Shown piece by piece: positions 28,119 to 37,336 of a DNA stretch of 64,000 nucleotides (positions are counted from its first letter, which is position 1; every line of letters starts with the position of its first letter). The position numbers and the translations under genes are program-made. The notes beneath the pieces were generated by a model, which searched no databases, was not told where the DNA came from, and saw only the letters and a list, made by a program, of their open reading frames with translations. The stretch spans positions 846,500 through 910,499 of the forward strand of contig NZ_JWIC01000007.1 of the NCBI RefSeq assembly GCF_000814765.1, in the 5' to 3' direction. The stretch comes from Pseudoalteromonas luteoviolacea. GTDB taxonomy: Bacteria > Pseudomonadota > Gammaproteobacteria > Enterobacterales > Alteromonadaceae.

Positions 28119-28817
28119 TTAGAAGTTATATCTTAGCGTTACGAAGTGATTTTCGTAAACATCCGCATTTTGATAGCGAGCGCTCAGTGACAAACTGTCA
28201 GTGATTTCATATTGTAATTCGAACTTAATAGCCAACTCATTTTTTTCTTGAGCATCTTTTAAGTGTTGGTAGCCAAGCCCTACAATCGCAGTAAAGTTAC
28301 CGTGTAGATTAATATGATAGTTGGCGTCAAAACCAAACACACTGGTGTGTGCTTCAGCTGAATACTGAAGTAAGTCGCCATACGTGTGATCAGCGTGAGT
28401 ATCTACAACACGCTCATAGCTGAGCATTTTTTCGTTGTAATCAATTCTGCCGATAGAGCTTTTGAACTCTAGCAGCGCATTTTCTTCTAGGTCAACAAGG
28501 TATGCAGCATTGACATTCCACTGAGTCGCATTAACGTCTTGATCAAAAGTATGCAGTGCAACCGTGTTTGCAGCTTCATTAACTGTATTGAAGCTGTGCT
28601 CATCAGATGTTTTTAGATATTGAGCAGAAATGACCCAGTTTTCATTAACTTGGTTGCTGCCTTCAATAGCATAGCCTTTTAGGCTTACATCTGTATCTAG
28701 CACTTCCATTTTAAACTTTGCATGGCCTGCGCCGATGTAATCAAAGTTAAAGTGATCATTTGCATGGACAGTTGTAGATAAAAACGCGGCAGAAAGCGCA
28801 AGAGGGATAAGTTTCAT
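28119..28817 (-). CDS. Small outer-membrane beta-barrel protein
   Basis: 232 residues. A cleavable signal peptide (MKLIPLALSAAFLSTTVHA) is followed by alternating amphipathic strands separated by turns, ending in LRYNF with the C-terminal Phe used for BAM recognition. About ten to twelve strands are plausible. It resembles opacity/OmpX-like barrels but carries no specific signature. AAGGAAA lies just before the ATG. Function unknown; possibly adhesion or stress resistance. Single gene with a good terminator. Confidence 0.75.
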   Translation of the reverse strand: MKLIPLALSAAFLSTTVHANDHFNFDYIGAGHAKFKMEVLDTDVSLKGYAIEGSNQVNENWVISAQYLKTSDEHSFNTVNEAANTVALHTFDQDVNATQWNVNAAYLVDLEENALLEFKSSIGRIDYNEKMLSYERVVDTHADHTYGDLLQYSAEAHTSVFGFDANYHINLHGNFTAIVGLGYQHLKDAQEKNELAIKFELQYEITDSLSLSARYQNADVYENHFVTLRYNF

Positions 28818-29309
28818 GATTTCCTTACTTGATTTAGGTACTAAATTCAGTGGGGCATCATACCTATTGTTTCCTTAATGTAAAGAATAAAGTCGAGGTT
28901 AATGTTTGTTTTTCTATTTGGGACAATGTTTGGCTGGTTTTTGATAGGTTTGCCGAATAACTATGCTAGTAAGTAAGTTTACGTTTATTTTTTAGTTCTT
29001 TTTTGGTGTTTTTATTGCGTTATTCTCTATTTGTAGAAGAGTGATTGTTGTGTTTGTTGGGATTGATGTGGTTGATTTGTATGCACAAATTTAGTTTTTA
29101 TAGCGCGTAGCAATGTCTTTAATTAACATTTAATGAGATGGTTATCGCCCGTTTATTCAACTCAATAGGTGTTACAACGGGTCCTAAATCCTGGCAGTTT
29201 TAAATAATCAATTTAATCAACTTATTTTGCACGTTGTCTTATTTATGAAAAGTCTGACTTTTATGATGCAGATGTGGACTGAGTGTTTAGTGAATAAGGA
29301 TATTAAGCA
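28818..29309. other. Gene-free stretch of about 490 bp
   Basis: AT-rich DNA between two divergent genes. It contains their promoters by necessity; no ORF with coding character, repeat, riboswitch or hairpin of note was seen. Confidence 0.4.
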
Positions 29310-30083
29310 ATGCACAGTATGATGGACTTATCCGGTAAACAAGGGGTTGTTGTCGGAATTGCGAATGAGCATAGTTTGGCCTATGCATGTGCCAAACTAT
29401 TCAATGATTCGGGGGCGAAAGTCATCGCAACATATGCAAATGAGTCTGCGGCGAGATTTGTTTTGCCGCTGCAAAGTACCTTAGAAGGTGTGTCATTGGT
29501 GTGTTGTGATCTGTCTGATGAGTCCTCAATCAGTCGTTTATTGGCGATCGCGGAGTCTCATTTGGGCCCAATTGATTTCATTGTCCATTCAATCGCATTT
29601 GCGCCGATGGCCGATTTGCATGGCCGTTTAATCGATTGCAGCCAGGCGGGCTTTCAAGAGGCAATTGAGGTGTCGTGCTTCTCTTTGGTGCGCTTAGTCA
29701 GTAAATTTGAAAACATACTGAATGCGCAGGCAAGCGTTGTGACAATGTCTTATTTGGGCTCACAAAGAGCGATTCAAAATTATAACGTGATGGGGCCTAT
29801 TAAATCTGCGCTAGACTCAAGTGTTCGATATTTAGCAATGGAACTGGGTGATAAAGGGTGCAGGGTAAACGCGATTTCAGCTGGTCCTATTAAAACCAGG
29901 GCTGCATCAGGGCTCAAAAACTTTGAGCAATTAATTGAAAAAAGCCATGCAGGTTCACCCTTACAAAGGGATTTATCCAGCGAGGATGTGGCAAAAACAG
30001 CAATGTATTTAGTGAGTGATCTGTCGCAAGCTGTGACGGGGAGCACGATATATGTTGATAATGGCTATCATGTGATGGGTTAA
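29310..30083 (+). CDS. FabI-family enoyl-ACP reductase-like SDR protein
   Basis: 257 residues. The Rossmann-type N-terminus is VVVGIANEHSLAYACAKLF. FabI signatures follow: HSIAFAPMADLHGRLIDCS, TMSYLGSQRAIQNYNVMGPI with catalytic Tyr158 and Lys165 (Y-X6-K), and SAGPIKTRAASGLKNF. It ends with GSTIYVDNGYHVMG. It would reduce trans-2-enoyl-ACP (or -CoA) with NAD(P)H. A housekeeping FabI is probably elsewhere, since this copy stands in a pair with a MaoC hydratase three bases downstream rather than alone. AAGGA lies nine bases before the ATG. May serve specialised lipid or secondary metabolite synthesis. Confidence 0.85.
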   Translation: MHSMMDLSGKQGVVVGIANEHSLAYACAKLFNDSGAKVIATYANESAARFVLPLQSTLEGVSLVCCDLSDESSISRLLAIAESHLGPIDFIVHSIAFAPMADLHGRLIDCSQAGFQEAIEVSCFSLVRLVSKFENILNAQASVVTMSYLGSQRAIQNYNVMGPIKSALDSSVRYLAMELGDKGCRVNAISAGPIKTRAASGLKNFEQLIEKSHAGSPLQRDLSSEDVAKTAMYLVSDLSQAVTGSTIYVDNGYHVMG

Positions 30084-30086
30084 ACG

Positions 30087-30566
30087 ATGAAATTAAAAAA
30101 TACAGTCTTTGAAGATATTGAAATAGGCCAAAGCGCAGCGCTTACTCGCCACGTTAAAATGAGCGATATTGCAGGTTTCGCGGCATTAACTGGAGACTGT
30201 AACCCAGTTCATTTAAACCAAGATTATGCTGATCAGACTCCATTTCACGGTATTGTTGCGCATGGTATGTGGAGTGCGGCGCAAATATCAGCAGTTATAG
30301 GCACAAAGCTGCCAGGCCCCGGTTCGGTATATCTTTCTCAAGATCTCAAATTCGTTGCTCCAGTAAAAGTGGGTGATGTGATCACCACCAAAGTCACTGT
30401 GGTTGATAAAGATTACAGCCATGGCTTTTTAACGATTGATTGCCAATGTACGAACCAAAAAAATGAAGAAGTGGTGTTTGGTATCGCAACCATATTGGCA
30501 CCAACCGAAAGGCTCGTTATTGATGTAGAAACGCCAGAAGTTAGGTTGGTAGATGGTCTATGTTAG
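30087..30566 (+). CDS. MaoC-like (R)-specific enoyl-CoA/ACP hydratase
   Basis: 159 residues with a hot-dog fold. The hydratase 2 motif is clear: FAALTGDCNPVHLNQDYADQ with catalytic Asp and His, then PFHGIVAHGMWSAA and GSVYLSQDLKFVAPVKVGD. It resembles PhaJ-type (R)-enoyl-CoA hydratases, which interconvert trans-2-enoyl and (R)-3-hydroxyacyl thioesters. It starts three bases after the FabI-like gene, so the two probably act successively on the same acyl chain. The C-terminal 20 residues extend beyond the usual end. Confidence 0.85.
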   Translation: MKLKNTVFEDIEIGQSAALTRHVKMSDIAGFAALTGDCNPVHLNQDYADQTPFHGIVAHGMWSAAQISAVIGTKLPGPGSVYLSQDLKFVAPVKVGDVITTKVTVVDKDYSHGFLTIDCQCTNQKNEEVVFGIATILAPTERLVIDVETPEVRLVDGLC

Positions 30567-30702
30567 GCAATATCCTTCTCTAGTATAAAAGCTTGAAATG
30601 ATATTTGATGAGTTTTTAACAACAAAAGGCAGCAATACTTAGCAGTTGTATTATATTTTTAGAATCGTGTATCGAGGGTATGGATAGTACCAGAAGGTTG
30701 AT

Positions 30703-32538
30703 ATGTTTGCGCAGCTAAAAATATCGAGTCGATTAGGTGTAGGGTTTTGTGTATTATTACTTTTGTTTAGTTGTGCGACTTTAGTTTCAATTCAAGCGCT
30801 TAATACCGCGGCTGACGGATTCAGTGATTATCGTTCACTGGCCAGAAATACCAATAATGCAGGGCGCATACAAGCCAATTTACTGACCTTAAGAATAGCT
30901 GCGCTACATTATATCAATACGGGTAGCCATATCGCATTACAAGAAGAGCGAACAAGAATGGCAACCCTCAATGAGTTGCTAGAAAAAGCCCACCAAGACG
31001 CAATCAGCAACGAACAGATACAGACTTTCATTGACGTTGAAAAACTCGCCAACCAATATGCAAATACCTTTCAAAAAGTTGAAGAAAAAATAGCCCAGCG
31101 CAATGCGATTGTACATGAACAGCTCAATAAAATGGGTCCCCTCATGGAGCAAGACTTGTCGAGCATTTTGCTCAGCGCACGCCAAGATAACGACATGGAG
31201 GCGGCCTTTTATGCTTCATTGGCACTGCGAAACCTGTTATTGGTCAGACTCCATGTGATTAAGTTTTTAGACAGTAATGACAGTGAAGATGTAGAAAAGG
31301 TCAATCAAGAATATGGGGCATTTATCGTCAATATAAAAGCGTTAGATGACCAACTGCAAGATGATACCAGAAGACGCCATTTTACCAATGTTCGTCGATT
31401 AGCTCCCAGGTATATGAACCAGTTTACAGAGTTAGTGAGCGTGATAAATTCTCGAAATAGATTGAAGCGGGAAAAACTAGATGTTATTGGTCAACAAGCG
31501 GCAAATAAAATTGAGTCACTGAAGTTATTTATCAAAGATAAGCAAGACTTGATGGGTCCAGTACTACAAAAAGATAATAAGGTATCACAACAGTTTGTGA
31601 TATCTGTGAGTGTGTTGAGTTTAGTGATTGCCATTGCACTTGCACTGCTGATTTCACGTTCAATCACAGCGCCTATTAATGAAGCTGTTTCAATCGCAAA
31701 TGCCTTAGCTAAAGGTCACCTTCATCTGAAGAAAAAAGTAACAGGTCATAGCGAAACGGCCAAATTAATGAAGGCTTTAACAGATATGGCGGAACAGTTT
31801 AAAGCAGTTATTTATGAGGTAAAACAAAGTGCAGCCGCGCTTGAACAGTTTTCTTCATTAGTTATTCGTACTGCAAAAGAGATGGAAGCGACCGCCGCGT
31901 CTCAAGAGCGCAGTGTTGCCGATACAAAACATGCGGTGATAACTATCAGTGACTCGATAAAATCTAATAGTGAGTATGCGTTGGCAACCGAGCAAGTGGC
32001 CATCAATACAGCGAAAGAAGCCAATGACGGTGGACAAAAAGTGAAAACAACCATAGAAGCGATGAAGACGATAGCAGAACAAGTCAAAATCATCGATGAA
32101 ATTGCCTATCAAACTAATTTATTAGCGTTAAATGCAACCATTGAAGCCTCTCGTGCTGGTGAACATGGCAAGGGATTCGCGGTTGTGGCGAGTGAAGTGC
32201 GCAAGCTCGCTGAACGTTGTCAAAATGCATCAGAGCGTATAGGCACCAGCGCGTCAGACAGTGTTAACTTGGCCGAAAATGCAGGGGTTCAGTTAGAAAC
32301 GATTATCCCAGCGACCAATAAAACGTCAAATCTAGTACAAAATATAATGGAGATTTCAAAGCAACAGGAAGTGGGTCTGAATCAAATAAATCAAACTGTC
32401 GAGGCTGTTGATACTGCCTCTAAACGCTCTACTGAAGCGAGTAATGATTTATCAAACTCAGTGAAAAGTGTGGTTGCACTGTCTAACAGATTACGTGCCT
32501 CTGCGTCCTTTTTTAAATTGTCTTCAAGACACGATTAG
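30703..32538 (+). CDS. Methyl-accepting chemotaxis protein with HBM sensor domain
   Basis: 611 residues. TM1 (about 9-30), a periplasmic helical bimodular (HBM) domain (about 38-285; RNTNNAGRIQANLLTLRIAA is characteristic), TM2 (about 297-318), HAMP, and a cytoplasmic signalling domain with the hairpin tip EIAYQTNLLALNATIEASRA and GEHGKGFAVVASEVRKLAER. HBM receptors such as McpS sense organic acids or other small metabolites. It signals to CheA/CheW encoded elsewhere. Here the tip reads ATIEASRA instead of the usual AAIEAARA. No CheR-tethering pentapeptide at the C-terminus. Single gene. Confidence 0.93.
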   Translation: MFAQLKISSRLGVGFCVLLLLFSCATLVSIQALNTAADGFSDYRSLARNTNNAGRIQANLLTLRIAALHYINTGSHIALQEERTRMATLNELLEKAHQDAISNEQIQTFIDVEKLANQYANTFQKVEEKIAQRNAIVHEQLNKMGPLMEQDLSSILLSARQDNDMEAAFYASLALRNLLLVRLHVIKFLDSNDSEDVEKVNQEYGAFIVNIKALDDQLQDDTRRRHFTNVRRLAPRYMNQFTELVSVINSRNRLKREKLDVIGQQAANKIESLKLFIKDKQDLMGPVLQKDNKVSQQFVISVSVLSLVIAIALALLISRSITAPINEAVSIANALAKGHLHLKKKVTGHSETAKLMKALTDMAEQFKAVIYEVKQSAAALEQFSSLVIRTAKEMEATAASQERSVADTKHAVITISDSIKSNSEYALATEQVAINTAKEANDGGQKVKTTIEAMKTIAEQVKIIDEIAYQTNLLALNATIEASRAGEHGKGFAVVASEVRKLAERCQNASERIGTSASDSVNLAENAGVQLETIIPATNKTSNLVQNIMEISKQQEVGLNQINQTVEAVDTASKRSTEASNDLSNSVKSVVALSNRLRASASFFKLSSRHD

Positions 32539-32606
32539 TATTAGCGCCATGCCTAAAATATATTCGAACGCACCTTGAGCTAGCCTTTACTTTATCAGTT
32601 GGGTGA

Positions 32607-32633
32607 TGCAGCGGTACCAACGATACCACTGCA
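32607..32633. terminator. Hairpin between convergent chemoreceptor and dehydrogenase genes
   Basis: TGCAGCGGTA / TACCACTGCA with one mismatch and a 7-base loop between the two stops. It lacks a long T run. Confidence 0.45.
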
Positions 32634-32641
32634 TTGGTGAG

Positions 32642-34063
32642 TTATTTAACCGCACTGAGCGCAACGACCTTGCTTTGGTTACTTTTACGGTCGTTGATGG
32701 TGATAAATAACTCCCCTGAGGGCGCAGTTACGACGTCTCTGATCCGCCCCAGTCCTTTTAATATGATTTCGTCTTCAATCACACGGTTATTTTTAATTCT
32801 AAGACGATGTAGTTGTTTTTTCGCCAAGCTACCGACGAATAAATCGCCTTGCCAATTTTTAAATTGCTTACCGGTATAGAAATTCATACCCGCAACAGCA
32901 ATAGAAGGGGTCCATTGGTGTACAGGGAGCTGCATTCCGGGTAAATCAGTATGCTGCGTGATTGGAGAGCCATCGTAATTCATACCATATGTTACTTTTG
33001 GCCAACCATAATTCACCCCTTTGGTAATGAGGTTTAGTTCATCGCCGCCCCGTGGTCCATGCTCTGTGGACCAAACTTGACGTGTCTGAGGATGGATCAC
33101 AAGACCTTGTGGATTACGGTTTCCATAAGTCCAGATAGTCTTGATACTGTCTTTTTGAGTGTAGAAGGGGTTATCCTTGGGAATGCGTCCATCTTTGTAA
33201 ATGCGATGCACTTTACCATTTTGCGTTTTTAAACTTTGCGCATCATCTTGATGGCCCTCATCGCCATTGGTAAAGAAAAGATAGGGTCCGTCAATCGCAA
33301 ACCGAGAACCAAAGTGCCACCCCCTATTTTTGTGGGTATGTTTTGGTGCTTCAAACAATGTTTGCTGTTCTGTCCACTTACCCTCTTTGATTCTGCCTCT
33401 CACCACTGCTGTGATACCAATGTCTTTGCCTGAGGCATTTTGGCCCGTTTTTTTGCTGTATGACAAATAAATCCAGCCATTTTTTTCATAGTCAGGATCT
33501 GGTAAAACGTCCAGTAAACCGCCCTGTCCGCGATGCCAAACTTCTGGTGTATCGGCAATTTTTATACGTTTTCCTTCAGGGGATTGGAGCCACAGCTCTC
33601 CTTCTCTAAGCGTGTATAACAAGCTCCCATCAGGCAGAAAATCCATCGCCCAAATTATACCGCTCGTTGAAAGGACTTCTCGGGTATTGACGTTATGAAG
33701 GTTTGTCTTAAATTGCTTACTTAAGGTTGGTGTTTGTATTTTTGCTGTGTCGACGTTGTAACTTGTCTCTCTTATATAAACGATTAAAGTACGGATGGTT
33801 TCTTCAGTTAGTGCGTGCCCAAATGCTGGCATACCACGGTCAAGAATGCCATGTGTTATTGCTTTGGTTAGTGCGTCGTCTGAGCCATCACTTATCCATT
33901 GGTTGTCTAATAATGAGCTTGCCATTGCTCCTTGCAACTGCGCACCATGGCATGAGGCGCAATTGTTTTTAAAGACCTGCTCTACTTTTTCATTTGCTGA
34001 TACGGCAGTAGTCATCGCATTAGCTGCGACGAAGATACTCGCTAAATAGTTCATCATTTTCAT
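32642..34063 (-). CDS. Cytochrome c fused to PQQ-dependent aldose sugar dehydrogenase
   Basis: 473 residues from the ATG at 34063, which gives a proper signal peptide (MKMMNYLASIFVAANAMTTA); the upstream GTG at 34075 adds four residues. An N-terminal mono-heme cytochrome c domain (CASCH near residue 35, distal Met in GMPAFG) is joined to a six-bladed GSDH propeller (WAMDFLPDGSLLYTLREGEL, WHRGQGGLLDVLPDPDY, STEHGPRGGDELNLI, YGWPKVTYG). Soluble aldose sugar dehydrogenases (YliI/Asd) usually lack the heme domain. The fusion would pass electrons from PQQ directly to a heme in the periplasm. Single gene. Confidence 0.88.
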   Translation of the reverse strand: MKMMNYLASIFVAANAMTTAVSANEKVEQVFKNNCASCHGAQLQGAMASSLLDNQWISDGSDDALTKAITHGILDRGMPAFGHALTEETIRTLIVYIRETSYNVDTAKIQTPTLSKQFKTNLHNVNTREVLSTSGIIWAMDFLPDGSLLYTLREGELWLQSPEGKRIKIADTPEVWHRGQGGLLDVLPDPDYEKNGWIYLSYSKKTGQNASGKDIGITAVVRGRIKEGKWTEQQTLFEAPKHTHKNRGWHFGSRFAIDGPYLFFTNGDEGHQDDAQSLKTQNGKVHRIYKDGRIPKDNPFYTQKDSIKTIWTYGNRNPQGLVIHPQTRQVWSTEHGPRGGDELNLITKGVNYGWPKVTYGMNYDGSPITQHTDLPGMQLPVHQWTPSIAVAGMNFYTGKQFKNWQGDLFVGSLAKKQLHRLRIKNNRVIEDEIILKGLGRIRDVVTAPSGELFITINDRKSNQSKVVALSAVK

Positions 34064-34075
34064 TGTTATACGCAC

Positions 34076-34476
34076 ATATTTTACTCACATCACCCAGAGT
34101 ATAAATGCTAAGGAAAAATATAGAACGGTTTATACGATGAGAGGGCCGGAATTTTGTAACGCAAAGTAACGTTATGCTCCCCCTTTACTGAGAATATAAG
34201 ATTATTTTATCCTCTTTTTGTGCAAAGGACTAAAGAGGAGACGGTCACTGGAAATAAGCGCCTAAACATTTTGATGTGCTTAAAGGTAACCATGTAAACG
34301 AATCAAACACGTCTAGGTCGCTGATGGGGGTGACTCGAACAAACATACTCTTGGGGTCGTACACATGACCACTTGTTGTCAGTAACGCAAACATATGGGC
34401 AATAAGGCCGCGAGTGATGATAAAGGCGCCTAACAGACGCCTTGTTTGAGTTTTATCTTAAGCTGAATGTACTATC
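34076..34476. other. Mostly non-coding stretch with a possible minus-strand ORF remnant
   Basis: Between two minus-strand genes. It includes the S33 gene's terminator (34423-34443). A minus-strand frame at 34245-34394 (49 codons from an ATG) reads protein-like (SGHVYDPKSMFVRVTPISDL ... FTWLPLSTSKC). It could be the end of a deleted gene, but has no ribosome site and no recognised family. Confidence 0.25.
34423..34443 (-). terminator. Terminator of the S33 hydrolase gene
   Basis: Stem AAGGCG / CGCCTT with a 9-base loop, 34 bases after the stop, followed by a few T on the minus strand. Confidence 0.45.
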
Positions 34477-36132
34477 TTAAAAATCAGCTAGGCGCATGAA
34501 GGTATCACTATAGGCTTTGAATAACGCCGGGTTTTCGAGCTTCAATTGTTTCAATGACGCTAGAGTTATTGCTTGTGCACGACCTTCATAAGCATCATCA
34601 GCACCAAATAACACCTTACTTTCAAATGCAGATAAGTTGAAACTGAGTCCATTGAGCTGTGCAATACAGTCTGTATTGGGCTGTTGCCATATATTGTTTA
34701 AAAAACTCTGCATCACATCGACCCCACAGTTGTTGCCAGTGTTAGTATCTGCGGGTGATTCGAAAATAACCGCATGAGCTGTTTGAGGAAACTCGACATA
34801 GCGTTGATTAACATTGGTAAATGTACGCATAAAATCATATGCATAGCTATGTGGTGTTTGGGGATCTAAGTCTCCGTTCAAAACCAAAGTAGGCATGTAA
34901 TGATGGACGTCTTGATATACAAATTGGCTGTTATATTTATTGCCCCAAACCCCTTTTTGAATATAACGTGCGTACAGCAAGTCGGAAGGGATACAGGACA
35001 CTGCATCTTTACAGAATTCAATGCGTTCTGTAAGTGATCGTTGCTCGTGGCTGATCTCGTTATGTACAATCAGGCTCGATAGGACTTGAGAATAGTTAAG
35101 TGGATGTTTTGCTTTGATTTCAAGTAGTTCACGACCGACGCCTTCAAATAGAAATTGGTGCAAGTTATTCAATGCAATCACATCATCCTCATTACAACGA
35201 GCTAGCCGATAATACGTTGGCATCAGTACGCCCTCAACAGAACGCATTAATAGTAGAGTAGATAGTGTTTGCAAAGTGCCTTGATTAAACTTTGTGGCGC
35301 TACAATGTGATTGTGAGTAGACCTTGTTTAACAGTTCTTTAATGGCTTTGGCTGAGTCATTGCCAAGCTTACTTTGGCATAGCGGGTCTTGGTTGCAGTA
35401 TTGCGCTAATTCATCAAAGATAAAATTGAAGTTCTCGTCCCACAGATCAAGGCTGAATCCTTTGGATGGCACAATGGAGTCGAGGATGAGTGCTTGTGCG
35501 CCTTGGGGCGCAATTTGTGTGAACCTTTGCGCCCAAAGCGTGCCATAGGAGGCCCCATACACATAGGTCGGAAGCCAATTCGTTGTTTTACTCTTATCTA
35601 TTGAGTAGGCTAAATCTTTGGCTGCGCCTGTTGTATTAAAGTGAAATAGGTTGTCTTGCCATGTTTGATGCAGTGCGTCATAACATGCTTGTTGATACGC
35701 TGCGTAGTCGCCTTCAAATTGATTTGGGCAAGCTAAATGTGTTGACCAACCAACACCTCTATGCTCAAGAATATACAGATCATAATCTTGCTTGTACTGG
35801 GCGAGAGTCGTGTCGTAGTGCGTTGCGTAAAAGCTGGCGGAATAACCAGGACCACCTTGTAAAAACCATATTTGGCCTTTAGGTTGTGGGTTTTTTGCTG
35901 GGTATTTTGAAACCAATATATCGATGAGTTGGTCATTTGGTTTATCCCAGTTAACGGGGACTTTTGCGAATGAGCATAAATTTCTATTGTCTGGTGTTTT
36001 AAACGTCGAAGGGCACTCACCCCAATTAAAATTAATGTAGCGATTAAACTCAGAGCTATTTGCGTCAGCATATGCTTGAGTGGCACATCCAAATAACGAC
36101 AAACCGAGTAATGCAGTTTTGACCTTATACAT
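34477..36132 (-). CDS. Secreted alpha/beta hydrolase, S33 tripeptidyl-aminopeptidase-like
   Basis: 551 residues. A signal peptide (MYKVKTALLGLSLFGCATQA; the Cys may act as a lipobox) precedes an alpha/beta-hydrolase core: oxyanion motif LQGGPGYSASF, EHRGVGWSTHLACP, nucleophile elbow VYGASYGTLWAQRF (Ser near residue 194), catalytic Asp in LNGDLDPQTP and His in PQTAHAVIFES. The last part matches the TAP-like C-terminal domain. Members are prolyl- or tripeptidyl-aminopeptidases or esterases that work in the periplasm or outside the cell. The Cys-rich middle suggests disulfides. AAGGA lies six bases before the ATG. Confidence 0.85.
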   Translation of the reverse strand: MYKVKTALLGLSLFGCATQAYADANSSEFNRYINFNWGECPSTFKTPDNRNLCSFAKVPVNWDKPNDQLIDILVSKYPAKNPQPKGQIWFLQGGPGYSASFYATHYDTTLAQYKQDYDLYILEHRGVGWSTHLACPNQFEGDYAAYQQACYDALHQTWQDNLFHFNTTGAAKDLAYSIDKSKTTNWLPTYVYGASYGTLWAQRFTQIAPQGAQALILDSIVPSKGFSLDLWDENFNFIFDELAQYCNQDPLCQSKLGNDSAKAIKELLNKVYSQSHCSATKFNQGTLQTLSTLLLMRSVEGVLMPTYYRLARCNEDDVIALNNLHQFLFEGVGRELLEIKAKHPLNYSQVLSSLIVHNEISHEQRSLTERIEFCKDAVSCIPSDLLYARYIQKGVWGNKYNSQFVYQDVHHYMPTLVLNGDLDPQTPHSYAYDFMRTFTNVNQRYVEFPQTAHAVIFESPADTNTGNNCGVDVMQSFLNNIWQQPNTDCIAQLNGLSFNLSAFESKVLFGADDAYEGRAQAITLASLKQLKLENPALFKAYSDTFMRLADF

Positions 36133-36284
36133 GAGAATCCTTTTTTGTATTTTGAAATAGGACGAGTACGATTTGATAAACTCGTCCTATATATAAATGT
36201 ATATTTTTTGTAAAAATAACGGCGGGGTGTTTTATTTTTACTCAGGTAGGTCGCTGTGTCACTCATTTATAGGGCGCTGAGCCC

Positions 36285-36842
36285 TTAGTTGTGATTTAGA
36301 AAATCCAATGCAAAGGTGTTTGGCCCATCAGTGGTGTGGTAATGACCTGTGTGCAGATTTTTACCACGGATAAAGAACTCGAAAATAGCAGAGCGCAAAG
36401 ATAAATCCGTTAATGGGTGATCAGCTTCAATATGATATTGAATGATAGCTTTGCGCTTATTTGCCAAATTTACATTGGCCAAAATGCGAGGTTCTGTTGA
36501 TTGCTCTGCGTTAGTTGTCTCTAGGTTTACCAAAGAATGCGGCACAAATATGATATCCGCAAATTCCCAGCTTGGGTCTTGCATCTCTAGCTCTAGCGTC
36601 AAGACTGTAGTTACATTGGGTGTTCTGTCTGCAAAAGAAATATTTGGATAAACTTGTAAGCTGTGTAGAAACGCCTTGTCATGGCTGCATGGGTCTAGCT
36701 TAACTAACCAATATTTGTCATCGGGCTTAATTAGCTCGCGATATTGCAAAAATGCAGTTTTATCCTGCCACCGTGTTGCACTGTCCGATGTGCTAACAAC
36801 GGGGTGTACACAACGGTATATTGAACTTCGAATGTCACTCAT
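36285..36842 (-). CDS. Hypothetical protein of unknown function
   Basis: 185 residues from the ATG at 36842, preferred because GGAG lies upstream and the first 39 residues of the longer frame (from 36959) are basic and unlike the rest. No signal peptide or membrane segment. Regular alternation of hydrophobic and polar residues (SWEFADIIFVPHSLVNLET, RKAIIQYHIEADHPLTDLSL) suggests a beta-rich fold. It ends in GHYHTTDGPNTFALDFLNHN. Not recognised. Confidence 0.6.
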   Translation of the reverse strand: MSDIRSSIYRCVHPVVSTSDSATRWQDKTAFLQYRELIKPDDKYWLVKLDPCSHDKAFLHSLQVYPNISFADRTPNVTTVLTLELEMQDPSWEFADIIFVPHSLVNLETTNAEQSTEPRILANVNLANKRKAIIQYHIEADHPLTDLSLRSAIFEFFIRGKNLHTGHYHTTDGPNTFALDFLNHN

Positions 36843-37060
36843 ATATCTGTAATTTCTCCACTTTTTTAAGATTGTAACGCTTTTAAGTTGAAAGCGGAGG
36901 ACAGGGAATGTCCGGTTATACATGAGCCGCAGCCGTAAAGGCAGTTCTAAAAGTGACAAAATTTGGTGTATAAATAAAAAAATTAATAAAATCTTGTTTT
37001 ATTAAATTTAATGTTGTTTTAACGTTGACATAACACACTGTGTATCCCTAATATAGGTCC
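36843..37060. promoter_or_regulatory. Intergenic region with a strong sigma-70 promoter
   Basis: TTGACA (37025-37030), an 18-base spacer and TAATAT (37049-37054) form a near-consensus plus-strand promoter, with a predicted start near 37061. It points at the candidate small RNA, not obviously at a protein gene. Confidence 0.55.
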
Positions 37061-37234
37061 TCGTTGAGGCGCAAGTTGCAGCCATATTAGGGGCTCCATA
37101 ACAACAATTAAAACCCCTACTGACCATACTGTCTTTTGCACAGAGAAGGTGTGGTATCCCATCAAATAATAACAACAAGGGATGGTATTACTTGCCCAGT
37201 ATGGCAACTCCAATTTGGAGTTGCCATCGTTTTT
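37061..37234 (+). ncRNA. Candidate small regulatory RNA of about 170 nt
   Basis: The transcript expected from the promoter at 37025-37054 ends at a strong terminator (37201-37234). It contains no sizeable ORF. Two further hairpins are visible: TAGGGG...CCCCTA (about 37085-37114) and TATCCC...GGGATG, each with a long unpaired A-rich loop containing ATAACAACAA. Such A-rich single-stranded loops followed by a GC-rich terminator with a U tail are features of Hfq-dependent small RNAs. It does not match 6S, Spot 42, RyhB or Qrr as far as can be judged by eye. It could alternatively be an attenuated leader of the DUF1353 gene at 37337. Confidence 0.45.
37201..37234 (+). terminator. Strong rho-independent terminator of the candidate small RNA
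   Basis: A 12-bp perfect stem (ATGGCAACTCCA / TGGAGTTGCCAT) with an ATT loop, followed by CG and five T. No plus-strand protein gene lies upstream to account for it. Confidence 0.85.
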
Positions 37235-37336
37235 CTAACACGTTCAATACACTTCAAATCAAATTGATGGTCATCTCATAAAACTGACACTTAAACGTGC
37301 ATTAATAGCTCAGAACTTACTTTATTGGCCGTAGTT

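Noticed and set aside
34245..34394. Minus-strand 49-codon ORF in the S33 hydrolase downstream region
   Set aside because: Protein-like composition but no ribosome site, homology or neighbours supporting it; mentioned only under the intergenic entry.
37019..37213. Minus-strand frame of 64 codons
   Set aside because: It overlaps the candidate small RNA and its terminator on the opposite strand and has no ribosome site; the hairpins explain the sequence better.
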